A stretch of DNA of 9,285 nucleotides from CAYUNA01 sp047629355 (lineage in GTDB: Bacteria > Bacteroidota > Bacteroidia > Chitinophagales > Saprospiraceae): contig JBLHWU010000234.1 of the NCBI GenBank assembly GCA_047629355.1, forward strand, positions 1-9,285, written 5' to 3'. The notes beneath the pieces are model-generated. The model saw only the letters and a program-made list of their open reading frames with translations, was not told the DNA's origin and did no database searches. Numbering within the stretch: the first letter of the stretch is position 1; each line of letters starts with the position of its first letter. Position numbers and translations under genes: made by a program. Of the stretch, positions 1 to 5,821 are shown piece after piece.

Positions 1-1469
1 AATTAATCCGCTATATAGAAGCGCGCTACGTCGATGAAGTCGATAGGGAAACGCTGGTACAAGAGGCAATCGATGAAATTTTATCAAAGCTTGACCCGCA
101 TTCCAATTACATCTCTGCAGACGATTTGAAAGGCGTAAATGAATCCTTAGAAGGTGAATTCGATGGTATTGGCATCGAGTTTTTGGTTGTGGACGATACG
201 TTAATCGTGGTTACTCCATTGGCAGGTGGACCTTCGGAAACTGCGGGTATTTTGGCAGGTGATAAAATGATTGAAGTAAGCGATTCTATTATTTCTGGGG
301 TAAAAATGAAATCCTCGAATGTCATGGATTTATTGCGAGGCAAAAAAGGAACGGAAGTCACCGTTAAAATTTTGAGAGGAAAAGAAACACACGAAATTAC
401 GATTACCCGCGATAAAATTCCCAACCATAGCGTAGATGTATCGTATATGTTGGATGAAAAAACAGGCTATATCAAAGTTAACCGCTTTTCGGCGACGACT
501 TATGAAGAATTTATGAAATCCCTAGAAGATTTGAAGGAAAAAAGTCAAATGGAAGATTTAGTCATTGATTTACGAGGCAATCCAGGTGGTTATTTGAATG
601 AAGCAACGAGCATTTTGAGTCAATTGTTTCGAGAACAAAAACGACTGATGGTTTATACAGAAGGACGCACAGTAAAGCGGAATGATTATGAAACAACAGG
701 GCGGAATTTTCATCAAGTCGATGATATTGCGGTGTTGATTGATGAAGGTTCGGCATCGGCGAGTGAAATTGTCGCAGGAGCGATGCAAGATTGGGATAGA
801 GCGGTCGTGATTGGTCGGCGGTCCTTTGGAAAAGGTTTGGTGCAGGAGCAATATCAACTTCGCGACGGTTCAGCATTGCGGTTGACAGTAGCCCGCTATT
901 ACACGCCTTCGGGGCGGTTGATTCAAAAAAACTATGAAGATAAAGAAGCCTATAACCGTGATGTAATTGAGCGGTTTAACAACGGTGAATTGTACAACAG
1001 CGATAGCATTCAGATTGCAGACAGTACGATTTTTGAAACGGCGGGTGGACGAACTGTTTTTGGTGGTGGAGGTATTACGCCTGATATTTTTGTGCCATTT
1101 GATTCAACAATTTTGAATGATTATTATTTGCAACTGAGAGGGCAAATTCCTGGATTTGTTTATCGTTTTATGGATAACAACCAGTCCAATTTTCAGGGAA
1201 TGCTGCTGGATAAATTTCAAAAAGAATATACGATTGACGATAAAGCTTATTTGCAATTGGTCAACTATGCTGCTGAACACAATGTGCCTAAAAACATGCA
1301 GGAAATAGAAGCAGTCAAAGCCGACGTCAAGCACTTTTTGAAAGCACGAATGGCAAAACATTTGTACGGAGACATTGGACTTTACACTATTTTGAATGAA
1401 GATGATGAAGCCATTCAAACCGCAGTAAAAACCTTGTTGGAAGATAAACCGCTCACGGGAAATAACTAA
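1..1469 (+). CDS. S41 family C-terminal processing peptidase (CtpA/Prc-like), 5' end outside window
   Basis: This is a serine protease of the carboxy-terminal processing family, expected in the periplasm, where relatives trim or degrade proteins from their C-termini. The frame is open from base 3, so the visible 488 residues lack the true start and signal peptide. In order they show the DPHSNYIS motif (93-116) that precedes the PDZ domain in this family, a PDZ domain (about 150-420) and the TSPc catalytic domain (about 430-940) with IDLRGNPGG. The nucleophile is the middle serine of GSASASE (codon 756-758). The general-base lysine lies in FGKG (codon 831-833), 25 residues later, the same spacing as the Ser/Lys dyad of E. 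coli Prc. A tail of about 170 residues follows, as in Bacteroidota homologues. A TTG at 126 could be taken for a start, but it lies after DPHSNYIS and would cut the conserved region. The gene looks intact and ends just before a terminator. Confidence 0.95.
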   Translation, partial: LIRYIEARYVDEVDRETLVQEAIDEILSKLDPHSNYISADDLKGVNESLEGEFDGIGIEFLVVDDTLIVVTPLAGGPSETAGILAGDKMIEVSDSIISGVKMKSSNVMDLLRGKKGTEVTVKILRGKETHEITITRDKIPNHSVDVSYMLDEKTGYIKVNRFSATTYEEFMKSLEDLKEKSQMEDLVIDLRGNPGGYLNEATSILSQLFREQKRLMVYTEGRTVKRNDYETTGRNFHQVDDIAVLIDEGSASASEIVAGAMQDWDRAVVIGRRSFGKGLVQEQYQLRDGSALRLTVARYYTPSGRLIQKNYEDKEAYNRDVIERFNNGELYNSDSIQIADSTIFETAGGRTVFGGGGITPDIFVPFDSTILNDYYLQLRGQIPGFVYRFMDNNQSNFQGMLLDKFQKEYTIDDKAYLQLVNYAAEHNVPKNMQEIEAVKADVKHFLKARMAKHLYGDIGLYTILNEDDEAIQTAVKTLLEDKPLTGNN

Positions 1470-1490
1470 TTTTCGGTATTTTAACCATAA

Positions 1491-1526
1491 AAAACGGTAA
1501 CTTCTTGAAGAAGCTACCGTTTTTTT
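1491..1526 (+). terminator. Rho-independent terminator after the S41 protease
   Basis: The arms 1491-1505 and 1509-1523 pair as a 15-bp stem with a single A/C mismatch (1500/1514) and a 3-nt TGA loop. The right arm runs into a T tract ending at 1526. It starts 21 nt after the stop codon and there is no downstream gene in the same unit, so the protease gene ends its transcript here. Confidence 0.88.
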
Positions 1527-2266
1527 ATGCCCACAGCTCTCCCGTGCGCCGTATACTGTTAACCGTGCGCCACCTCTCTTACATATAATAAAAAACCGCT
1601 ATGGCATCCTTTTTGAAATTTTAATAGATTATTAGGTAAGAATAGAGAACACCAGGTTTTCAGCCAGAACCGTTTTCTTTCTTTCAACAACAAGAACAAA
1701 CGCCTCCTAAGTCAACTCAAATGACTTATTCCCCAAATGTACCCCCCAACGCGAAATAGCGTTGGCCCTCACAACCATGTTCGTTTTTTTTTACACAATT
1801 GGTCACTACTTGAGCAGACATAGCTATTCACATAGCTTATCCTCAACTGATTTTACACCTGATTGTCTTTGTACTCTATCATTAAAAACATTTTTTTTGA
1901 CAGCCACCTCTGTCGAAAAATGCAAAAAATTAAAAATTGTGTTTACTGAAAATTCGCCATTAATTTACAAAGATTTACGCTTTTGGTTGGTCGTCGCGTC
2001 GTTCCTCATTTTGGCAGGGACCACACTATACCAATACCCAATTGGGTAGAGCAATTTACCATGAACAACGTGCAATGAGCATTTTTTTTTTTAAAAATTG
2101 TTTTTTGCACGTTGAAAACTATTCAATATCTTCTCACTTTCCTAGAAGGATTCTAAAATCATATTTCAAAATTACCCTATTTTAAGCCTCTTTTTAAAAT
2201 AAAATTCCGTAAAATTCGATTTTTCTTATAAAAAAGTCACTAATCGCATATTTTAAATCAAAGAAA
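1527..2266. other. Long AT-rich intergenic stretch, no convincing gene
   Basis: No reading frame here has good coding character. Visible structure is minor: a 9-bp direct repeat CCGTGCGCC at 1542-1550 and 1563-1571 (21-bp period), a 7-bp hairpin CCAACGC/GCGTTGG at 1746-1752 and 1759-1765, and a 10-bp inverted repeat at 2066-2114. A 95-codon frame at 1762-2049 begins only at a TTG. Its last 24 residues (from LRFWLVVASFLIL) look like a membrane helix, but the first 65 residues are compositionally random, so I do not call it a gene. I see no tRNA or other RNA gene. Confidence 0.6.
2066..2114. repeat. 10-bp perfect inverted repeat around a T-rich loop
   Basis: CAACGTGCAA at 2066-2075 is the exact reverse complement of TTGCACGTTG at 2105-2114. 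The 29-nt loop is almost entirely A and T, with a run of T at 2082-2092. It lies about 360 bp upstream of gap. The role is unknown; it may be a terminator-like hairpin or a binding site. Confidence 0.5.
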
Positions 2267-2299
2267 TTAGTCATTATTTTATTCCTTTCCGTAATTTCG
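2267..2299 (+). promoter_or_regulatory. Putative Bacteroidota-type promoter for gap
   Basis: TAATTTCG (2292-2299) matches the phylum's -7 consensus TAnnTTTG at all fixed bases but one. A weak -33 candidate, TTAG (2267-2270), lies 21 nt upstream. Transcription would start near 2305, giving a leader of about 165 nt that contains the CTGAC/GTCAG motif cluster. The call rests on consensus matching only. Confidence 0.28.
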
Positions 2300-2324
2300 C
2301 ATTCGATTTCAAAAAGTATCAAAC

Positions 2325-2432
2325 AGAAGTCAGCTATCAGACCATATACATTTTCAAGAGTCAGAAATTGCCTGTTTTAAACCTACGAACTTCCTGACCC
2401 CTGACAGCAAAGCAGTCTGACCTCTGACTTCT
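2325..2432. repeat. CTGAC/GTCAG motif cluster in the gap leader
   Basis: Four CTGAC copies occur at 2394, 2401, 2417 and 2424, arranged as two pairs with the same 7-bp step. GTCAG occurs in the opposite sense at 2329-2333 and near 2360. The outermost copies form a 9-bp perfect inverted repeat, AGAAGTCAG at 2325-2333 against CTGACTTCT at 2424-2432. Such a leader could fold into a hairpin or bind a protein; no regulator is implied by the sequence itself. Confidence 0.45.
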
Positions 2433-2470
2433 AAATAATTCAAGTTTCAATTTATAAAAACAGTCCAACC

Positions 2471-3946
2471 ATGAAATCCAACCACCACAAAAGAAACGAA
2501 GCGGATAATGCTTTGAAGCAATGGCACAAAGAAGAAAAAATGGCCTTGCAACTTCTCAAAATCGTCGGTGAATTGCGCTTCGACCGTTCTATCGAATTGG
2601 TCTTTTTCCGACGCGGCATTTACGATTCTCGACCAAGTGAATTGCTCAATAGTCACCTTCTGGGTAACAAATATGGCGGTACCGGATTGTCGATTAAAGA
2701 CAGTTTGGCATTTGCTAAAGTTATCGACAAAATGGAGGAATTGCCAGCTTGTAAAATCGACCTTGGAAAACTCGGACTCGAATGGCAAGCAGACCACGCC
2801 AACTACCAAGACCACGATGATTTTGTTGCTCAAAAGTTGACGGATTTTAACGAAGCAACACCTAAAAATGGTGCTGCTAAAGACATTGTTCTTTATGGAT
2901 TTGGTCGAATCGGTCGTTTAGCGGCTCGATTGATTATCAGTCAAACGGGTAAAGGCGAACAATTGCGATTGAAAGCTATCGTGATTCGTCCAAAGATGAA
3001 AAACCAGTTTGAGGAAGCAAAAAAACGAGCAGCCTTGTTGCAAACGGACTCTATACATGGTGATTTTCATGGACGTATTGAAGTTGCACCTGATGGTTCA
3101 GCATTGATTGTTAATGGCAATACCATTCAGCTAATTTACGCCAAACAACCAACCGATATTGACTATACTGAATATGGTATCGAAGACGCTTTGGTAATCG
3201 ATAATACTGGAGTTTGGAGAGACAAAGAAGCCCTGAGTATCCATCTTCGCCCAGGTGTGGCACAAGTCATGTTGACTGCCCCTGCGAAAGGAGAGGTTCC
3301 AAATATTGTTTATGGTGTGAATGAAAAAACGATTGATTTTGAGAATACACCTATCATCAGTGCGGCCTCTTGTACCACGAATGCAATTGCACCAGTTTTG
3401 AAAGTATTGAGCGATAGTTTGGGTGTTGAAAGTGGTCACGTTGAAACGATTCATGCTTATACAAACGACCAAAACTTGTTGGATAATTTTCACTCTAAGC
3501 CTCGTCGAGGACGCGGTGCGCCAGTGAATATGGTTTTGACAACAACGGGCGCAGCAGAGGCAGTGACCAAGGTTTTACCCGAATTTAAAGGAAAATTGAC
3601 GGGTAATGCTGTTCGGGTTCCGATACCAAATGTTTCTTTAGCGATTTTAAATTTGTCTTTAAAAAAAGAAACAACGGTTGAAGATTTAAATGCCATTTTG
3701 AAAGAAGCAGCGATTGGTGGCGATTTGTTTGAGCAAATTCACTATTCTGATTCAACGGAATACGTGTCGAGCAATGCAGTGGGCATGATTACCACTTCCG
3801 TTGTAGATTCACCTTCGACGATTGTATCCGGTGATGGTAAGCGAGCAACAGTTTATTTGTGGTATGACAATGAATTTGGGTATACTTGTCAGGTGATTCG
3901 GTTGGCGAAGTTTGCCGCGAAAGTACGACGGTATAATTATTATTAG
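2471..3946 (+). CDS. gap: Glyceraldehyde-3-phosphate dehydrogenase, long form with N-terminal extension
   Basis: This cytosolic glycolytic/gluconeogenic enzyme interconverts glyceraldehyde-3-phosphate and 1,3-bisphosphoglycerate using NAD(P). At 491 residues it is about 150 longer than classical GAPDH (about 335). The excess is a conserved N-terminal region of about 135 residues, as in the long form known from Bacteroidota and some Proteobacteria. The Rossmann motif GFGRIG starts at G143. The catalytic cysteine is C301 in AASCTTN and the catalytic histidine is H328 in IHAYTNDQ; their 27-residue separation equals the classical Cys149/His176 pair. TTTGAAEAVTKVLPE, TGNAVRVPIPNVS and WYDNEFGYT complete the catalytic domain. 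The residue expected to be acidic at the end of the second strand, which favours NAD, is replaced in AIVIRP (I172/R173), so NADP use is possible. The ATG is preceded by an A-rich stretch without Shine-Dalgarno, normal for the phylum. It stands alone and ends before a shared terminator. Confidence 0.97.
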   Translation: MKSNHHKRNEADNALKQWHKEEKMALQLLKIVGELRFDRSIELVFFRRGIYDSRPSELLNSHLLGNKYGGTGLSIKDSLAFAKVIDKMEELPACKIDLGKLGLEWQADHANYQDHDDFVAQKLTDFNEATPKNGAAKDIVLYGFGRIGRLAARLIISQTGKGEQLRLKAIVIRPKMKNQFEEAKKRAALLQTDSIHGDFHGRIEVAPDGSALIVNGNTIQLIYAKQPTDIDYTEYGIEDALVIDNTGVWRDKEALSIHLRPGVAQVMLTAPAKGEVPNIVYGVNEKTIDFENTPIISAASCTTNAIAPVLKVLSDSLGVESGHVETIHAYTNDQNLLDNFHSKPRRGRGAPVNMVLTTTGAAEAVTKVLPEFKGKLTGNAVRVPIPNVSLAILNLSLKKETTVEDLNAILKEAAIGGDLFEQIHYSDSTEYVSSNAVGMITTSVVDSPSTIVSGDGKRATVYLWYDNEFGYTCQVIRLAKFAAKVRRYNYY

Positions 3947-3949
3947 GAT

Positions 3950-4000
3950 TTGTCATTCCGACCACTTTCTTGTCATTCCGACCCCAGTGGAGGAATCTGA
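3950..4000. repeat. Tandem GTCATTCCGACC repeat (dispersed-repeat type)
   Basis: TTGTCATTCCGACC occurs twice, at 3950-3963 and 3970-3983, exactly 20 bp apart. The second copy is followed by GGAGGAATCTGA, giving the GTCATTCCGA ... GAGGAATCT pattern that I recall as a widespread intergenic repeat in Bacteroidota and other genomes. It begins 4 bp after the gap stop codon. Function is unknown. Confidence 0.55.
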
Positions 4001-4005
4001 AGAAC

Positions 4006-4039
4006 AAACGCCACTTTGATTAAACTCAAAGTGGCGTTT
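4006..4039. terminator. Bidirectional terminator between gap and the peroxidase gene
   Basis: A 14-bp perfect stem (4006-4019 with 4026-4039) closes a 6-nt loop. On the + strand the right arm continues into TTTTCATTTTC. On the - strand the arm is followed by GTTTGTTCTTC, a weaker U-rich tail. It sits between convergent genes, so it probably ends gap transcription and may also stop read-through from the peroxidase gene. Confidence 0.88.
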
Positions 4040-4081
4040 TCATTTTCTAAAAAATACTGCGAGATGTAACTTGTAGGACCC

Positions 4082-4149
4082 TACCCTTGTGGTTGCCCAA
4101 TGTAACCCAATGTCGCCTTTTGATTACGCATTGGACGACCACAAGGGTA
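4082..4149. repeat. 21-bp imperfect inverted repeat downstream of the peroxidase gene
   Basis: Positions 4082-4102 and 4129-4149 are reverse complements with two differences, one of which is a possible G-U pair. The shared core is TACCCTTGTGGT. The 26-nt loop contains part of a short direct repeat, CCCAATGT at 4097-4104 and 4106-4113. It lies 27 nt beyond the peroxidase stop on the - strand but has no U tract. It may be a transcript-end hairpin or a dispersed repeat. Confidence 0.6.
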
Positions 4150-4176
4150 CGCCCTTACGTGAAAATCATTTAAAGG

Positions 4177-5352
4177 CTATTTAAACGGATCTAAATATTT
4201 CTCCTGCGTCAACGATTCCACATCCGTCAAGGTCTTCAAAAATGCGACCAATGCCGCTTTTTCATTGGCATCAAAATTCATCGGCTTCGGTTCACCGTTA
4301 AGATTTTTCAACTCTTCCGCCAAGTTTGGATGCGCTTGAATATTCGATGAGTAATGCTCAACAACATCCTCCAAAGTCTCTAATCGACCATCGTGCATAT
4401 ATGGTTGAGTCAATTCTACATTCCGCAACATTGGCACTTTAAAAACGCCCATATGGGTTGCATTATTTGTGATAGCACCGACACCTTTATCTGTAGAAAC
4501 TTCATCCAAACCATTGTTAGCAACCGTCCGAACCGTAGTCGAAACTTTACTACCATGACAGCTTGCGCAATTGTCATTAAACAAGGTTTTACCTAAATTT
4601 TCTTGAGTCGTAAAATTCGTAAATGCAGGTATTGCCGTATGGCTACCACCCAATCCTCTATCAAATTTTGAATCGAAAGTCGCGATAGAGTTCACGAAAG
4701 TTTCGATAGCTTGTAAAGTTTGGTCTTTTTTACTTTGTTGAAAACCATTTGTGCCAAATGCTTTTGCAAACAAAACATCGTAATAATCTAAGTTCTCTAT
4801 TTTTGACGCCAATTCCTCAAAATTCATCCCCATTTCAATTGGGTTTTGAATCGTCTCTTCAGATTGTTCCGCAACTGAAAAAGCACGGTCATCCCAGAAA
4901 AAACCAGCATTTTGACCAATTGTGCCAGTAGAACCTCCGCTATAAGACGATTGGAAATTAACCACTGCTCCCAATGCCATTGAGTTTCGAGGCGTCTTTT
5001 CACCATCAAAGCCTTCACTCGCTGCTCGTCCGTCGGCAAATGCTTTTGCTGCTTTGTGGCAGGAACCACAAGAAGTTGTATTATTGGCTGACAATTTGGT
5101 ATCGTAAAAAAGGACACGACCGAGCGTTGCCAAGTCGTTGTTGACTTGAGTAGCAAAGGAGTTGCCACCCAAGTTACCTGGTATCGTTAAGGAATAATCT
5201 AAAGATTCTTGCGGCAAATCCAAAATCTCCGTAATTTTCTGGTATTCCACGTCGGTATAGTGCTTAACCTGAGAATCCACTTTGTCTTTCAAACAAGAGG
5301 AAAATCCAACAACGAAGCATATTGCAATGACTGGTAAAATATTTTTTTTCAT
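4177..5352 (-). CDS. Di-haem cytochrome-c peroxidase (CCP/MauG family) lipoprotein
   Basis: Members reduce hydrogen peroxide to water with electrons from small cytochromes or other donors, outside the cytoplasmic membrane; MauG-type relatives instead oxidise proteins. The 391-residue product begins with a lipoprotein signal ending in VGFSSC, with the lipid-bearing cysteine at C20, so it is probably membrane-anchored. Two haem-c sites are present: CGSCH at 95-99 in the peroxidatic half and CASCH at 262-266 in the electron-transfer half. Family blocks FFWDDRAFSVAEQ, NPIEMGMN and PMLRNVELTQPYMHDGR are intact, and length is normal. It is a single gene, convergent with gap, with 469 bp of structured DNA between it and the oxidoreductase gene upstream. 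A promoter-like site at 5690-5717 would give it a leader of about 330 nt. Peroxidase versus MauG-like substrate cannot be settled from sequence. Confidence 0.94.
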   Translation of the reverse strand: MKKNILPVIAICFVVGFSSCLKDKVDSQVKHYTDVEYQKITEILDLPQESLDYSLTIPGNLGGNSFATQVNNDLATLGRVLFYDTKLSANNTTSCGSCHKAAKAFADGRAASEGFDGEKTPRNSMALGAVVNFQSSYSGGSTGTIGQNAGFFWDDRAFSVAEQSEETIQNPIEMGMNFEELASKIENLDYYDVLFAKAFGTNGFQQSKKDQTLQAIETFVNSIATFDSKFDRGLGGSHTAIPAFTNFTTQENLGKTLFNDNCASCHGSKVSTTVRTVANNGLDEVSTDKGVGAITNNATHMGVFKVPMLRNVELTQPYMHDGRLETLEDVVEHYSSNIQAHPNLAEELKNLNGEPKPMNFDANEKAALVAFLKTLTDVESLTQEKYLDPFK

Positions 5353-5383
5353 AACTAAGATGGCGTTTAACTTTTGAGTAAAT

Positions 5384-5423
5384 AAATTTAGAGACTTAAT
5401 TTTTAAATGATGAAATTAGAGAC
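5384..5423. repeat. Short direct repeat just upstream of the peroxidase start
   Basis: AAATTTAGAGAC (5384-5395) and AAATTAGAGAC (5413-5423) are near-identical copies starting 29 bp apart. They lie 32 to 71 bp upstream of the peroxidase ATG. The position would suit a regulator binding site, but the surrounding DNA is AT-rich and chance is possible. Confidence 0.3.
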
Positions 5424-5544
5424 ACTGTTGCCCCTTGTTTTGAATAGGCTAAATTCTAACAGTTAACCCATTTGAAAAGATACTGACAATCAGTTATTTT
5501 TTTGTCCCCTGAATTAATCTCGTGGAATAACGTACTCCTTGAAC

Positions 5545-5586
5545 TTTAAGAAGCTCGAAAATCGTACGATTTTCGAGCTTCTTAAA
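5545..5586. repeat. 42-bp perfect palindrome
   Basis: Positions 5545-5565 are the exact reverse complement of 5566-5586, centred on CGTACG with no loop bases. As RNA it would form a long hairpin. There is no T tract on either strand, so it is not a standard terminator. It lies 193 bp upstream of the peroxidase start and 236 bp downstream of the oxidoreductase stop. Confidence 0.9.
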
Positions 5587-5652
5587 ACACAACGCGCGCT
5601 GCCTGTTGCAGCGCGGGTAGGGTTTTAAAGACAAAAACGATTTTTGTAAAAC
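5582..5652. repeat. Composite hairpins beside the palindrome
   Basis: An 8-bp GC-rich stem, CGCGCTGC (5595-5602) with GCAGCGCG (5608-5615), is enclosed by a 7-bp outer stem, TTAAAAC (5582-5588) with GTTTTAA (5622-5628). A further 7-bp stem follows, ACAAAAA (5631-5637) with TTTTTGT (5641-5647). The outer arm at 5582-5588 overlaps the palindrome's right arm, and GTTTT at 5622-5626 could instead pair with AAAAC at 5648-5652. Alternative folds are therefore possible. Confidence 0.65.
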
Positions 5653-5689
5653 CATTTTGCCCCTCAAATACCCGTTGCTAAAACAAGAA

Positions 5690-5717
5690 GAAACTTATAT
5701 TTCACTAAATTTGTCAA
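5690..5717 (-). promoter_or_regulatory. Putative Bacteroidota-type promoter reading toward the peroxidase gene
   Basis: On the - strand, TTG (complement of 5715-5717) is followed after exactly 17 nt by TAAGTTTC (complement of 5690-5697), one base off the -7 consensus TAnnTTTG. The TTG lies within GGTCTTTGACAAAT, which matches the core repeated at 8769-8783 and 8899-8913 apart from one missing base. A transcript from here would run through all the hairpins at 5545-5652 before reaching the peroxidase ATG at 5352. Confidence 0.42.
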
Positions 5718-5821
5718 AGACCCTATTTTTAAAAAAAAATAAACCCCCACCGTTCTATATTGTAAAATACCGTAAATCCAGCAGTTTCCCCTAAAACGAA
5801 AACACGCTTTAAGGCTTAAAA

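Noticed and set aside
1762..2049. A 95-codon open frame with a TTG start in the large spacer
   Set aside because: The first 65 residues are low in coding character, there is no ATG at a sensible place, and only the last part resembles a protein; it is kept as a low-interest remnant instead of a gene.
2030..2060. A GGGTAGAGCAATTTACC stretch resembling a tRNA D-arm
   Set aside because: No T-arm (GGTTCGA-like) sequence follows at the right distance and no acceptor stem can be formed, so it is not a tRNA.
2447..2833. A 128-codon open frame on the - strand across the start of gap
   Set aside because: It lies antisense within the N-terminal region of a well-supported gene and its translation shows no family features.
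4824..5168. A 114-codon open frame overlapping the peroxidase gene on the same strand
   Set aside because: It is the shifted frame of a conserved di-haem peroxidase; the translation is low-complexity and unlike any family.
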